Shown in pieces: positions 50,020-60,078 of a stretch of DNA of 64,000 nt. Made by a program: the position numbers and the translations under genes. The first letter of the stretch is position 1, and each line of letters starts with the position of its first letter. Origin of the DNA: Asticcacaulis excentricus. GTDB lineage: Bacteria; Pseudomonadota; Alphaproteobacteria; Caulobacterales; Caulobacteraceae. Under the pieces are notes generated by a model, which made no database searches, was not told the origin of the DNA, and saw only the letters and a program-made list of their open reading frames with translations. The stretch lies in assembly GCF_003966695.1 (NCBI RefSeq), contig NZ_AP018828.1, forward strand, positions 526,001-590,000. Direction: 5' to 3'.

Positions 50020-50804
50020 TGCTGCTCGCCATCGAACAGGGCAATACCAATACATTGTTCGCCGTGCACGATGGCGAAGGCTGGCGCGCCCAATGGCGCA
50101 CGGCCACCGAATCGACGCGCACCGCCGACGAATACGCCGTCTGGCTCTATCAGCTCCTTCAGATGAACGGCCTCGATTTCAATCAGATCGAAGACTGCAT
50201 CATCTCCTCGGTCGTACCGCAGTCCCTGTTCAACCTGCGCAAGCTGGCCCAGCGCTATTTCAACAAGACGCCTTACGTTATTGGTGACAATACGCACCTT
50301 GGCATCGAGGTCCGCATTGACAAGCCGTCAGAAGCCGGGGCGGACCGTCTGGTCAATACGGTGGGCGCGTGGATCAAATACGGCGGACCACTGATCGTCA
50401 TTGACTCCGGCACCGCCACCACCTTCGATGTGGTGGCCGCCGACGGCGCGCTGGAAGGGACGGCGATTGCGCCGGGCATCAACCTGTCGGTTCAGGCCCT
50501 GCATTCGGCGGCGGCCAAGCTGCCGCGCATTGCGATCGAGCGCCCGGCGCACTATATCGGCAAGGACACGGTCAGCGCCATGCAATCGGGCATATTTTGG
50601 GGCTATATGGGCCTCATCGAATATCTGACCGACAAGATTCAGGCCGAATACGGACACCCCATGACGGTCGTGGCAACCGGCGGCGTGGCGTCGCTGTTCG
50701 AAGGCGCGACCGACCGCATCCATCATTTCGATCCCGATCTTACGCTGCGGGGTCTGCTCGAAATCTATCAGCGTACCCTCTCTAATCAAAAGAAAAATGA
50801 GTAA
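50019..50804 (+). CDS. coaX: Type III pantothenate kinase
   Basis: 261 aa of the ASKHA fold. The phosphate loop is [13 protein letters not shown] (usual form DxGNTxxxxG), [16 protein letters not shown] holds the substrate-binding [16 protein letters not shown] is the second phosphate motif, and [10 protein letters not shown] the adenosine motif. It makes 4'-phosphopantothenate in CoA synthesis. Type III enzymes are not inhibited by CoA. Sandwiched between birA and rnj with overlapping codons at both ends, a layout seen in other alphaproteobacteria. Confidence 0.93.
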   Translation: MLLAIEQGNTNTLFAVHDGEGWRAQWRTATESTRTADEYAVWLYQLLQMNGLDFNQIEDCIISSVVPQSLFNLRKLAQRYFNKTPYVIGDNTHLGIEVRIDKPSEAGADRLVNTVGAWIKYGGPLIVIDSGTATTFDVVAADGALEGTAIAPGINLSVQALHSAAAKLPRIAIERPAHYIGKDTVSAMQSGIFWGYMGLIEYLTDKIQAEYGHPMTVVATGGVASLFEGATDRIHHFDPDLTLRGLLEIYQRTLSNQKKNE

Positions 50805-52464
50805 AAACAAAGACGAACTGGTGTTTCTGCCGCTGGGCGGCTCAAACGAAATCGGTATGAACCTCAATGCTTATGGCTTCGGGCCAGAGCATGACCGGAA
50901 ATGGATTCTGGTCGATGTGGGCGTCACCTTCGGCGACCTGACCACGCCCGGCATTGAAGTCATCGTGCCTGACCCCAAATTCCTCGAAGGCGAGGAGATT
51001 CTGGGGGTCATTCTGACCCACGCCCACGAAGACCATATCGGGGCGCTCGGCTGGCTATGGGATCGCATCAAGGCGCCGCTCTATGCCACGCCCTTCACCG
51101 CCTTTCTTATCCGCGAAAAGCTGCGCGAAGCGGGGGTCGAAGACTTCGACCTGACCGAGGTGCCGCTGGGTGGCAAGGTGCATCTGGGTCCGTTTGAAAT
51201 CGACTATATCACCATCACCCACTCGATCCCGGAACCCAACGGCCTGTCCATCAAAACGCCGCTGGGGACTGTGCTGCACACCGGCGACTGGAAGATCGAC
51301 CCGGACCCCATTACGGGTAAACCCACCGACATCAGCCGCATTGTCGCGCTCGGCGATGAGGGCGTGCTAGCCATGGTTTGCGATTCGACCAATGTGTTCG
51401 TGGACGGGCAGGCGGGTTCCGAAGCCGATGTGAAGGTGGCGCTTGAGGCGGTGATCCGTACACTGAAAGGTCGCGTCGCCGTGGCCTGCTTCGCCTCGAA
51501 CGTCGCCCGCATGGACAGCGTCATCCGCGCCGCCGAAGCCTGTGGGCGCTCGGTCTGCCTCGTCGGGCGCTCCATGCACCGCATGGCGGCTGCCGCCAAA
51601 TTCGTGGGCCTGATGAAGGGCGTGCAGGAATTCGTCTCCGAAGCCGAAGCCGCCAAGATGAAGGACACCGACGTCCTTTATCTGTGCACAGGCTCTCAGG
51701 GCGAACCGCGCGCCGCCCTGTCGCGCATTGCCGACGGCAACCACCCACTGGTGCGTCTGGGGGCCGGGGATTCCTGCGTCTTCTCCTCGCGCGTCATTCC
51801 GGGCAACGAAATCGCCATCCGCAGCCTGCAAAACCGTCTGTCGGACCTTGGTGTCGAAATCCATACCGAAAAGGATCACCCTGGCATCCACGTCTCCGGC
51901 CACCCCTGCCGTGATGAACTGAAGCAGATGTACGCCTGGGCGCGCCCGAAAATCGCCATTCCGACGCATGGTGAACGCCGCCATCTGCAAAAGCACGCCG
52001 CTCTGGCCGCCGAAATCGGCATCCCGGAACAGGTCGTCCTGCGCAATGGCGACATGGTGCGCCTCGCCCCCGGCAAGCCCGAAATCATCGACGAAGTGCC
52101 CTCCGGCCGCCTGTTTGTCGATGGCGGTATGCTGGTCCCCGAAGCCTCCGAAGCCCTGCGCGAACGCCGCCACGCCGCCCACAACGGCATGTTGTTCGTC
52201 TCCTTCGCCCTCAACAGCAAGAACCAACTGGCCTCCTATGTCGAGGTGCGGGGTCTGGGTCTGGCTTTTGAGGACGAGGACAGCATCTCGGATCAGCTCG
52301 AAAAGCTGTGCGATATGGCCGAAAAGGCGGTGCAGAAGCTTTCGCGCGAAGAACGCGACGACGATCAGACCGTCGAAACCGCTGTGGCGCGCGTCCTCAA
52401 AAAGGCCGCTCAGAATACCTGGGGGCGGAGACCGATCGTTGAGACGATTATTTTGAGGCTGTAA
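50797..52464 (+). CDS. rnj: Ribonuclease J
   Basis: 555 aa. Metallo-beta-lactamase domain with [12 protein letters not shown] (HxHxDH), beta-CASP domain with [14 protein letters not shown] and TGSQGEP, then the C-terminal RNase J domain. It has 5'-3' exonuclease and endonuclease activity on RNA, coexisting here with RNase E, as in Caulobacter and rhizobia. The ATG lies 8 nt inside coaX, so translation is coupled. A REP-like element and a hairpin follow. Confidence 0.95.
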   Translation: MSKNKDELVFLPLGGSNEIGMNLNAYGFGPEHDRKWILVDVGVTFGDLTTPGIEVIVPDPKFLEGEEILGVILTHAHEDHIGALGWLWDRIKAPLYATPFTAFLIREKLREAGVEDFDLTEVPLGGKVHLGPFEIDYITITHSIPEPNGLSIKTPLGTVLHTGDWKIDPDPITGKPTDISRIVALGDEGVLAMVCDSTNVFVDGQAGSEADVKVALEAVIRTLKGRVAVACFASNVARMDSVIRAAEACGRSVCLVGRSMHRMAAAAKFVGLMKGVQEFVSEAEAAKMKDTDVLYLCTGSQGEPRAALSRIADGNHPLVRLGAGDSCVFSSRVIPGNEIAIRSLQNRLSDLGVEIHTEKDHPGIHVSGHPCRDELKQMYAWARPKIAIPTHGERRHLQKHAALAAEIGIPEQVVLRNGDMVRLAPGKPEIIDEVPSGRLFVDGGMLVPEASEALRERRHAAHNGMLFVSFALNSKNQLASYVEVRGLGLAFEDEDSISDQLEKLCDMAEKAVQKLSREERDDDQTVETAVARVLKKAAQNTWGRRPIVETIILRL

Positions 52465-52477
52465 GGGTTTAAAAGAG

Positions 52478-52504
52478 GCAGGGGCCACAGGCCCCTGCAC
52501 CCCA
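52478..52504 (+). repeat. Palindromic repeat element (family copy 1)
   Basis: A 27-nt element formed by GCAGGGGCC-ACA-GGCCCCTGC followed by ACCCCA. Identical in all 27 positions to 63894-63920 and related to the inverted copy at 49251-49277. It lies just after rnj. Confidence 0.85.
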
Positions 52505-52549
52505 TATCGGGTTTGCAACCCCAAAAACCCGGCGTTTATCAGACTTCCG

Positions 52550-52580
52550 GTTTTGGGGTGTGGGGCCTGCGGCCCCACGA
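52550..52580. terminator. Hairpin between converging rnj and phaC
   Basis: GTGGGGCC-TGC-GGCCCCAC (about 52559-52577), likely the terminator for rnj and possibly phaC, which converge here. The preceding 45 bp also hold CGGGTTT...AAACCCG-type symmetry. Confidence 0.65.
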
Positions 52581-52589
52581 TCTTAAAGA

Positions 52590-54635
52590 CTACGACTTCA
52601 CTAGCACATAGCTACCCGGTGCATCCATATCGGGTTTGAATTTTCCCTTGGACGGGTCACGCGCCGGGACCATCGGGCCGGACTTATCGTGCAACCATTT
52701 GGCCCAGTAGTCCCACCACGACCCTTTATGCTCGACGGCGTCCTTTTGCCAGGCCTCAAGAGTCTCCGGTAAGCCCCTGGCATTGCTCAGTTCGTTGATC
52801 CAGTGCTGGTACTTCTGGGCCGCTGGCGGGTTGACGACGCCGGCGATATGGCCGGAGCCCGCCATGACGAAGGTGACCGGGCCGCCGAACAGGCGCGCCG
52901 ATTTGAACACCGAGCCCGGCGGGGCGATATGGTCTTCGCGGCCGGATTGTTCGAAGACGGGGATTTTGACGTTTTTCAGGTCGATGGGCACGCCCGCAAT
53001 GGTGAGCTTGCCCTGAGACAGCGCGTTTTCGTGATAGAATTTGCGCAAGTAGTACATATGCAGCGCCTTGGGCATCCGCGTCTGATCGGCATTCCAGCAG
53101 AGCAGGTCAAAGGCGGTCAGGTCCTTACCCATCAGGTAGTTGTTGACGAAGAAGGACCAGACGAGATCGTTGGCGCGTAAGGCGTTGAAGGTATCCGCCA
53201 TGGCGGCACCGGGCAGGACGCCTCCGGCGGCGTCCATCTGGCGCTCCAGCTCTTTCAGCCAGGCTTCATTGGTGAAGAGGAGGAGGTCTCCGGCTTCGGA
53301 AAAGTCGTGCTGGGCGGTAAAGAAGGTGGCCGATGACACGCTGTCGTCACCCTTGGCCGCCATGTGGGCCAGAGCGACGCCCAAAAGCGTGCCGCCGATG
53401 CAGTAGCCGACCGTATTGACCTTAGATGAACCCGTCTGTTCACGGACTAATGACACGGCCTTATAGATGCCGCCGAACATATAGTCCTCAAAGGTGACGT
53501 CTTTGAGGTCTGCGTCCGGATTGACCCATGAGACGACGAAAACCGAAAAGCCCTGATCCGTCAGCCACTTGATGAGTGAATTCTTCGATTGCAGATCGAG
53601 GATGTAGTATTTGTTGATCCACGGCGGGAAGATCAGCAGCGGCGTTTCGCGCACTTCGTCCGTAGTCGGATTATATTGCAGCAACTCGAACAACGGGCCG
53701 CGCCACACCACCTTGCCCGGCGTTGTGGCGACGTTTTCGCCGACCTTGAAATGGGCATAATCGGCCTGAGAAATCTTCAGCTTGCCGTCGCCTCGCGCCA
53801 GATCGTCGGCGAATTTCTGCATCCCCTTGACCAGACTTTCGCCCTTGGAGGTGAGCAGCGTATCGAGCGCTGCCGGGTTGGACATCAGGAAGTTGGAGGG
53901 CGAAAAGGCGTCGGTGACCAGCTTGGTGAAAAACTCGGCGCGGCGCTTATGCAGCGGATCGACGTCCTCGACAGAGGATACAAGGTTGTTGAGCCAGGTC
54001 GAGGACAGAAGATACGACTTGCGCATCATGTCGAAGACGAGGTTCTGCTGCCAGCGCGGGTCGGAGAACCGCTTGTCCTTGGGCATGGTGTCGGTTTCGC
54101 TTTCGACGCCCAGAGATCGGCGGGTCATTTCGGCCCACAACGACATGTAGCCGGTCATCAGGTCGGTCTGGGCTTCGATGACTTTTTCGGGGTTTTGCGC
54201 CAGCGAAGTCATGACACTGGTCATCGCAGGCGCGACCTGAAACGGATCGCCGTTCGGCGTGCCGTTGAAATCGGGTTGTTTCAAAACCGCGCTGGCCAAA
54301 GCCGTCTGGGCGGTAATCGCTGCCTTGGCGAGATTAATCGACAGGTCTTCCAGCGCCTTCATCTGCTCAGAATCAAAGGTGGATTCGGGCGGCGGTTCTG
54401 ACGCAGGGGTAGCGGGCGACGGTGCGGACTGCGCCGCAGGCTTTGGGGTCACGGGGGCTTCGACGGGGGCGGCCTTGGGGGCGGTCTTTGCCTTAGGCGC
54501 TGTTTTGCGTGTGGCTTTGGCCACGGGGGCAGGGGCCACTTTGGGCGTCGCTTCGGCGGCTACGGCTTTTTTGGGAGCGGTGGCCTTGCGGGTTTTGGCC
54601 TTGGAAGCGGGTTTCTCAGTGCTTTTTTCAGTCAT
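52590..54635 (-). CDS. phaC: Class I poly(3-hydroxyalkanoate) synthase with Lys/Ala/Pro-rich N-terminus
   Basis: 681 aa. The alpha/beta-hydrolase core carries the lipase-like box GYCIGGT with nucleophile Cys412, and later GREDHIAPP with the catalytic Asp region and SGHIAG with His. It polymerises (R)-3-hydroxyacyl-CoA into storage granules. Residues 1-85 are an extension rich in Lys, Ala, Pro and Thr (KTRKATAPKKAVAAEA), resembling histone H1 or the PhaF tail, and absent from the Cupriavidus enzyme. GGAGG precedes the ATG. No phaA, phaB or phasin gene is adjacent. Confidence 0.94.
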   Translation of the reverse strand: MTEKSTEKPASKAKTRKATAPKKAVAAEATPKVAPAPVAKATRKTAPKAKTAPKAAPVEAPVTPKPAAQSAPSPATPASEPPPESTFDSEQMKALEDLSINLAKAAITAQTALASAVLKQPDFNGTPNGDPFQVAPAMTSVMTSLAQNPEKVIEAQTDLMTGYMSLWAEMTRRSLGVESETDTMPKDKRFSDPRWQQNLVFDMMRKSYLLSSTWLNNLVSSVEDVDPLHKRRAEFFTKLVTDAFSPSNFLMSNPAALDTLLTSKGESLVKGMQKFADDLARGDGKLKISQADYAHFKVGENVATTPGKVVWRGPLFELLQYNPTTDEVRETPLLIFPPWINKYYILDLQSKNSLIKWLTDQGFSVFVVSWVNPDADLKDVTFEDYMFGGIYKAVSLVREQTGSSKVNTVGYCIGGTLLGVALAHMAAKGDDSVSSATFFTAQHDFSEAGDLLLFTNEAWLKELERQMDAAGGVLPGAAMADTFNALRANDLVWSFFVNNYLMGKDLTAFDLLCWNADQTRMPKALHMYYLRKFYHENALSQGKLTIAGVPIDLKNVKIPVFEQSGREDHIAPPGSVFKSARLFGGPVTFVMAGSGHIAGVVNPPAAQKYQHWINELSNARGLPETLEAWQKDAVEHKGSWWDYWAKWLHDKSGPMVPARDPSKGKFKPDMDAPGSYVLVKS

Positions 54636-54820
54636 GGTGGCCTCCGCGAGTCGGTTCTGGCTATTTTCTAACGCGCTTCATCAGGCGTTGCGCCACAATT
54701 TTCACTGTATAATATGCAACATCGCGTTATGACGTGTTTTAGGGCTGTTCAGGACTCGCAAAGTTTGCTTTTGATCAGCCCGGTTTTTATAACCGATGCC
54801 ATCGGTTGCGGAGCTTCCTC

Positions 54821-55216
54821 ATGATTAAGCGGTCAAAGATCCACGCGCTCTTGCTGCCCTGTGCGGTTATCGGAGCCTTTGCCGCGTCCGTTTCAGCGCA
54901 GGAAACGTCTTCGCCGCGCACCTATGACAGCTTCCCCAAATGGTCTGAATTCCCGCCCCCGCCTCAGAATGTGCCGACGCCGGAGCAGATCAGGCAACAG
55001 GTGGTGGCGTTGAAAGCCAGATCCGATCAGCTTCAAAAAACGGCTGATGCCCTGCCGTGGGAGCTTAAGGCCCCCGAAGCCATGGCTAAGGCGGCCAATG
55101 CGCGTATCGACCCCGTTCTGGGGGCACCGATCAAAACGGGCGCCGACAGTGCCGCCATAGAAAGCATGGCCGCCCGCCTGCGCGCGCGCGCCGAGCCGCC
55201 ACCCGTGGCGAAATAA
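54821..55216 (+). CDS. Small exported hypothetical protein
   Basis: 131 aa from the ATG at 54821, with GGAG 7 nt upstream. A signal peptide (MIKRSKIHALLLPCAVIGAF, cleavage near VSAQ) precedes a Pro-rich stretch (WSEFPPPPQNVPTPEQ) and a helical region with a possible coiled coil (IRQQVVALKARSDQLQKTAD). I do not recognise the family. Expected in the periplasm. It ends 27 bp before glpX and may share its transcript. No function proposed. Confidence 0.7.
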   Translation: MIKRSKIHALLLPCAVIGAFAASVSAQETSSPRTYDSFPKWSEFPPPPQNVPTPEQIRQQVVALKARSDQLQKTADALPWELKAPEAMAKAANARIDPVLGAPIKTGADSAAIESMAARLRARAEPPPVAK

Positions 55217-55243
55217 AAAGAACAAACCAACAGGGAAATGCCT

Positions 55244-56212
55244 ATGTCACAAACGGGTTTCGACCTGGCCCTCGACATTGTTCGGGTGGCCGAAGAGGCG
55301 GCTATTGCCGCGCACGGCTGGATCGGCAAGGGGGACGAGAAGGCGGCGGATCAGGCGGCGGTGGACGCCATGCGCTCGGCGCTCAATGCCATCGATATGG
55401 ACGGCCGTATCGTCATCGGCGAAGGCGAGCGTGACGAAGCCCCCATGCTGTTTATCGGTGAGACGGTCGGCACGGGCAAGGGCACGGCGATCGACATTGC
55501 CCTTGACCCGTTGGAAGGCACGACTCTGGCGGCCAAGGCCATGAACAACGCCCTGACCGTGGTGGCCTTCGCGCCGCGCGGCGGGCTGTTGCACGCGCCG
55601 GACACCTATATGGACAAGATCGCTATTGGTCCGGGCTATCCCGATGGTGTGGTCGATCTCGACGCCAGCCCCGAAGACAATGTGCGGGCACTGGCTGCGG
55701 CCAAGGGCGTGGATGTCTCTGAAATCGTCGCCTGTGTGCTGGATCGCCCGCGTCACGACCGCATCATCGCCTCGCTGCGTAAGGCTGGGGCGCGCGTGCA
55801 CCTGATCACCGACGGTGATGTCGCCGGCGTCTTCCACACGGCACAGCCGGAAACGGGTATCGACATCTATCTGGGCTCAGGAGGGGCGCCGGAAGGCGTG
55901 CTGGCCGCGGCGGCTTTGAAATGCGTCGGCGGTCAGTTTCAGGGCCGGCTGGTTTTCCGCAATGACGATGAGCGCCAGCGGGCCCAGCGTCTGGGCCTGA
56001 GCGACTTCGACCGTAAATACAGCCTGAACGAACTGGTCTCGTCGGATGTTGTCTTTGTCGCCACAGGCGTCACGCCCGGCGCATTGCTCGACGGGGTGCA
56101 AAAGGAGATGTCGCCCGACGGAGAGGTGTTTATCAGCACCGAAAGTCTGGTGATGATTTCGCGGACTCAGACTATCCGTAAGCTGTATATGCGTCGCCCC
56201 CTGCAATCGTGA
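55244..56212 (+). CDS. glpX: Class II fructose-1,6-bisphosphatase (GlpX)
   Basis: 322 aa from the ATG at 55244, with AGGG 8 nt upstream. Metal and substrate motifs are IGEGERDEAPMLFIGE (metal-binding acidic residues), ALDPLEGTTLAAKAMNNA (a variant of the lithium-sensitive phosphatase DPxEGT motif) and GSGGAPEGVLAAAALKC. It removes the 1-phosphate of fructose-1,6-bisphosphate in gluconeogenesis and may also act on sedoheptulose bisphosphate. It is 6 bp ahead of recJ, so the two are cotranscribed. Confidence 0.94.
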   Translation: MSQTGFDLALDIVRVAEEAAIAAHGWIGKGDEKAADQAAVDAMRSALNAIDMDGRIVIGEGERDEAPMLFIGETVGTGKGTAIDIALDPLEGTTLAAKAMNNALTVVAFAPRGGLLHAPDTYMDKIAIGPGYPDGVVDLDASPEDNVRALAAAKGVDVSEIVACVLDRPRHDRIIASLRKAGARVHLITDGDVAGVFHTAQPETGIDIYLGSGGAPEGVLAAAALKCVGGQFQGRLVFRNDDERQRAQRLGLSDFDRKYSLNELVSSDVVFVATGVTPGALLDGVQKEMSPDGEVFISTESLVMISRTQTIRKLYMRRPLQS

Positions 56213-56218
56213 TGTCCC

Positions 56219-58087
56219 ATGCCTGATGATCCTGCCCGCCAGAACCTGACCGACCTGCCGCCGTTTCTGGGGGTGGAGACGTCGGTAACGGGCCGTCTGT
56301 GGGTGGATCGTCGCGACAGCCAGCGCGTCGGCGCGCACGAACTGCGTCTGATCACGCAGCAAATCGCGCTCAAAGGCCTGATGGAAGAGGCCTTTGTCGA
56401 GCCGGTGGCGCGCTCGATTGCCGCGCGCGGCGTGACCTCAGACGGGCTCGACGACTATCTGCGCCCGACCTTGAAAGCGCTGTTCCCCGACCCTGATGGT
56501 TTCATGGACATGCCGCAGGCGGTGGCGGCCATTCTGGATGCGCTTCAGGCGCGTCAGAAGATCTACGTCTTTGCCGACTACGATGTCGATGGCGCCACCT
56601 CGGCGGCGCAACTGGTGCGCTGGTTCCGTCATATGGGGCATGAGCTGAGCGTCTATGTACCCGACCGGATGCTGGAGGGCTATGGCCCGTCGGAAAAGGC
56701 CTTTGACCGATTAAAAGCCGAAGGGGCCGATCTGGTCATCACGGTTGATTGCGGCGCGTCGGCGCACCGGGCGCTCGACTATGCGGCGCGCATCGGCCTT
56801 GAGGTCGTGGTGATCGACCATCACATCATGCGCGAAGACCCGCCCAGATGCCGTGCCGTGGTCAATCCCAACCGGCCGGGCTGCACCTCGGCGCAGGGCA
56901 ATCTAGCGGCGGCGGGCGTGGTGTTTGTGGTGCTGGCGGCGCTTAACCGCGAAGCCGAAAAGCGCGGGCTGTTTGCCGAGCGGCCTCGGCCTGACCTCAC
57001 CCAATGGCTCGATCTGGCGGCGCTGGGGGCCATCTGTGACGTAACGGCGCTTAGCGGCTTCAATCGCGCACTGGCCTCGCAAGGGCTGAAGGTCATGTCA
57101 CGCCTGAACAATCCGGGCATCCGCGCCCTGATGCAGGTGGCCGGGGGCGAGCCCAAGGACGCGGCGACAGCGCTCGGGGTGTTTCATTCCGGCTTTGTGC
57201 TGGGGCCGCGCATCAATGCCGGCGGGCGTATCGGTCGTGCGGATCTGGGGGTACGGCTTTTGTCCACCGACGATGCGGGCGAGGCGGCGGCTCTGGCGCA
57301 GGAACTGGATGAGTTGAACAAGACGCGCCGTGACGTCGAGGCCGCCGTGCAGGAACAGGCCTTGGCTTTGGCCGACGCAAAAGGCCTGGTCACGGCCGAA
57401 GACCACGTCATTATCGTGGCGCACGAAGACTGGCATCCTGGTGTCATCGGCATCGTCGCGGGCCGGCTGCGCGAACGCTGGCACAAGCCGGTTATCGTCA
57501 TTGGCATCGACCCGGTTACGGGCATCGGCAAGGGATCGGGTCGGTCGCAGGCCGGGATCAATCTGGGGCAGGCGGTGACGGCGGCCTTTGAAAGCGGGCT
57601 GTTGCTGTCGGGCGGCGGGCACGCGATGGCGGCGGGCCTGAGTATTGAGGCCGCGCGCATCCCGGAACTGCGGGTCTTTCTGAACGCGCATATTGCCAAT
57701 GCTACCGTCGAGGCTGACCGTAAGGACCGGCTGGAAATCGACGCGGCGCTCAGTGCCGCGACCTGCACGCGGGCCTTGCTGGAGCGTTTTGAGATCATGG
57801 CCCCCTTCGGTCAGGGCAATCCGGAGCCGATGTTTGTCCTGCCGGGGATGCGCGTGGGCTATGCCTCAGCGCTGAAAGGCGGGCACGTGCGTTGCGACCT
57901 GATCGACGAAGGCGGCAAGCGTCTGAAAGCCATCGCCTGGCGCGCGCAGGACACGGCGGTGGGGGCGGCGCTGCTCAATCCGGTGGGCACCATCCACGTG
58001 GCGGGGCGGCTAAAACCCGACGACTATATGGGGCGCAAGGGCGTGCAGTTCGAAATCGAAGATATCGCCCATATATTCACAAGTTGA
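56219..58087 (+). CDS. recJ: Single-stranded-DNA-specific exonuclease RecJ
   Basis: 622 aa. The DHH phosphoesterase motifs are visible: FADYDVDGATSAA (motif I), TVDCGASA (II), VIDHHI (III), ALGAICDVTAL (IV) and the DHHA1 domain with LLSGGGHAMAAGL. A C-terminal OB fold follows. RecJ degrades single-stranded DNA 5' to 3' in recombinational and mismatch repair. The frame begins right after the glpX stop. Confidence 0.95.
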   Translation: MPDDPARQNLTDLPPFLGVETSVTGRLWVDRRDSQRVGAHELRLITQQIALKGLMEEAFVEPVARSIAARGVTSDGLDDYLRPTLKALFPDPDGFMDMPQAVAAILDALQARQKIYVFADYDVDGATSAAQLVRWFRHMGHELSVYVPDRMLEGYGPSEKAFDRLKAEGADLVITVDCGASAHRALDYAARIGLEVVVIDHHIMREDPPRCRAVVNPNRPGCTSAQGNLAAAGVVFVVLAALNREAEKRGLFAERPRPDLTQWLDLAALGAICDVTALSGFNRALASQGLKVMSRLNNPGIRALMQVAGGEPKDAATALGVFHSGFVLGPRINAGGRIGRADLGVRLLSTDDAGEAAALAQELDELNKTRRDVEAAVQEQALALADAKGLVTAEDHVIIVAHEDWHPGVIGIVAGRLRERWHKPVIVIGIDPVTGIGKGSGRSQAGINLGQAVTAAFESGLLLSGGGHAMAAGLSIEAARIPELRVFLNAHIANATVEADRKDRLEIDAALSAATCTRALLERFEIMAPFGQGNPEPMFVLPGMRVGYASALKGGHVRCDLIDEGGKRLKAIAWRAQDTAVGAALLNPVGTIHVAGRLKPDDYMGRKGVQFEIEDIAHIFTS

Positions 58088-58155
58088 GGCGATATTGCCG
58101 AAAATAGCGCTTGCAACGAACAATGCGTGACGCTATCAAGCGCACCTCTTGACGC

Positions 58156-58230
58156 GGTCCCTTCGTCTATCGGTTAGGACGTCAGGTTTTCAACCTGAAA
58201 AGAGGGGTTCGACTCCCCTAGGGACTGCCA
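58156..58230 (+). tRNA. tRNA-Glu (anticodon TTC), copy 1
   Basis: 75 nt, acceptor GGTCCCT/AGGGACT with a G-U first pair, anticodon loop TTTTCAA with TTC, T-arm GGGGTTCGACTCCCC, encoded CCA. Identical to the copy at 58257-58331. Confidence 0.96.
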
Positions 58231-58256
58231 GTCAGGACTTGTTGATACGGACACGC

Positions 58257-58331
58257 GGTCCCTTCGTCTATCGGTTAGGACGTCAGGTTTTCAACCTGAA
58301 AAGAGGGGTTCGACTCCCCTAGGGACTGCCA
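58257..58331 (+). tRNA. tRNA-Glu (anticodon TTC), copy 2
   Basis: All 75 nt identical to copy 1, 26 bp downstream. The few bases before each copy are also shared, so this is a tandem duplication. Confidence 0.96.
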
Positions 58332-58579
58332 CCGTACCCTCACTCCCCACAATTTTCGCGCACATCTGATTTTCTGAACGGAATGTGCGGCCCTGTGTCA
58401 AAAACGTCATATTTTGCGTTCAGGCTGCTCTACGCGACATAATTACCGCTTTTTTACTCGCATTAAGCGATATTTTCGCATATCCTCTCAAAAAAGAGAG
58501 GGGCAGGGGCGCTGCCCATTTAAAAATATCCATGTTATAGTGCTCGCGCGGTAGATTATTTGTGGGCTTGGTGAGGAAT
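58332..58579. other. AT-rich leader region before the cold-shock gene
   Basis: 248 bp without a gene. It is more AT-rich than its neighbours and ends in GAGGA before the ATG. It presumably holds the cold-shock-gene promoter and 5' leader. No specific element assigned. Confidence 0.4.
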
Positions 58580-59140
58580 ATGAGTTTGTACGATTACGCA
58601 AAGAGCAGCGAGGCGGAAGACGTAAAGGCTATTTCCGGTCGCGTGAAATGGTTCGATGCCGGCAAGGGCTACGGCTTCATCGTGCCCCAATCCCCTGAAT
58701 TGACCGGTATGCGCGACGTGCTGCTGCATGTGTCCGCACTGCGTGATCTGGGGCGTGATCTGGCGCACGAAGGTGCCGCCATTGAATGCAAGATCGCCAA
58801 GCGCGCCAAGGGCTGGCAGGTTATTCAGATCACCGCACTGGAAGACAGCGGCAGCGGCCCTGTACGCGAAGCGCGTGACCCGGCGGCTGTGCGTTCGACG
58901 CATAACGTGCAGGCAACCATCGGTGATCTCGAAGCGGCGACCATCAAATGGTTCAACCGCACCAAGGGCTATGGCTTCGTGGTGCGTGGCAACGATCCGA
59001 CGGACATCTTCATCCATATCGAAACCCTGCGTCGCTTTGGTCTTGAGGACGTTCAGCAGGGCGATACCCTGATGGTGCGCTTCGGCGAAGGGCCCAAGGG
59101 GCTGGTCGTAACCGAAGTACAGCCCAAGGCGATGGCCTGA
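58580..59140 (+). CDS. Cold-shock protein with two cold-shock domains
   Basis: 186 aa. Two OB-fold cold-shock domains are visible: the first at about 18-85 ([19 protein letters not shown]1-like), the second at about 118-183 ([15 protein letters not shown], then DIFIHIETL as RNP2). Both RNP1 motifs keep the aromatic residues that stack on RNA or single-stranded DNA. Caulobacter has two such double-domain proteins, CspC and CspD; I cannot tell which this matches. The start is chosen by GAGGA. A terminator follows. Confidence 0.92.
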   Translation: MSLYDYAKSSEAEDVKAISGRVKWFDAGKGYGFIVPQSPELTGMRDVLLHVSALRDLGRDLAHEGAAIECKIAKRAKGWQVIQITALEDSGSGPVREARDPAAVRSTHNVQATIGDLEAATIKWFNRTKGYGFVVRGNDPTDIFIHIETLRRFGLEDVQQGDTLMVRFGEGPKGLVVTEVQPKAMA

Positions 59141-59185
59141 GCGGAAAAACGGCCTTGAAACGGCCATTGAATCCAGCGAATTTCC

Positions 59186-59218
59186 AACGGAGGTGAGGTT
59201 TCGCCTCCGTTTTTCTTT
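59186..59218 (+). terminator. Terminator of the cold-shock gene
   Basis: AACGGAGG pairs with CCTCCGTT, followed by TTTCTTT. Confidence 0.85.
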
Positions 59219-59231
59219 GCGGGTGTGAACG

Positions 59232-60074
59232 GTGAAGTCTGTGTTCAAAGCCTTTCGGTGGTCTCTGGCGCTCATGATGGCGGCGCTGTCACCCGCCTTG
59301 CCCGTCCACGCCCAGACCTCGCCCGCGACGGTTGCCGCATCGGCAGAGGTGGCGCACTACACCTACCGCGTCGTGAAGGTTTATCCTCACGACCCGCAGG
59401 CCTTTACGCAAGGCCTGCTCATTCAGAACGGCCGTCTGTTTGAAAGCACCGGCATGGCGGGGGCCTCGTCGCTGCGTGAGGTCGATCTGGCCACTGGCGA
59501 GGTCAAACGCAAACACGATATTGCGCGGCCCTATTTTGCTGAAGGCGTGGCGCCGTGGGGCAATGCCATCATCGGCCTGACCTGGACGCACGGAAAAGCC
59601 TTCATCTGGGATCGCGACAGCTTCGCGCCAAAGGGCGAATTTGCGTACACGGGCGAAGGCTGGGGCCTGACCGCTGACGGCACACATCTGATTCTCAGCG
59701 ATGGCAGCGACCGCCTGCGCTTCCTCGACCCGCAGACCTTCAAGGTGGTCAGCGACGTACCGGTGACCCTGCGCGGCGAGCCCATAGAGATGCTCAATGA
59801 GCTGGAATATATCGACGGGCAGGTCTATGCCAATGTGTGGCAAACCGACTATATTGTCCGCATCGACCCAAAGGACGGCAAGATCAATGGCATTGTCGAT
59901 CTGAAAGGTCTGATGGCCTATGGCCCGGCCATTACGCAGCGCATTGATGTGCTGAACGGCATTGCCTTTAATCCGGAAACCAAACACCTGCTGGTCACCG
60001 GTAAATACTGGCCGGCTCTGTTTGAGATCGAACTGATCGACAAGGCGACAGGTAAACCCTATGAGTTCCGGTAA
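59232..60074 (+). CDS. Glutaminyl-peptide cyclotransferase (plant/bacterial type)
   Basis: 280 aa, GTG start. The signal peptide ends at VHAQ. The rest is a five-bladed beta-propeller of the Glu_cyclase_2 family, with motifs PHDPQAFTQGLLIQNG, GEGWGLTADGTHLILSDGS, MLNELEYIDGQVYANVW and DVLNGIAFNPE, ending KYWPALFEIEL. It converts N-terminal glutamine of exported peptides to pyroglutamate in the periplasm. It abuts a DUF192 gene. Confidence 0.9.
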   Translation: MKSVFKAFRWSLALMMAALSPALPVHAQTSPATVAASAEVAHYTYRVVKVYPHDPQAFTQGLLIQNGRLFESTGMAGASSLREVDLATGEVKRKHDIARPYFAEGVAPWGNAIIGLTWTHGKAFIWDRDSFAPKGEFAYTGEGWGLTADGTHLILSDGSDRLRFLDPQTFKVVSDVPVTLRGEPIEMLNELEYIDGQVYANVWQTDYIVRIDPKDGKINGIVDLKGLMAYGPAITQRIDVLNGIAFNPETKHLLVTGKYWPALFEIELIDKATGKPYEFR

Positions 60075-60078
60075 CCTT

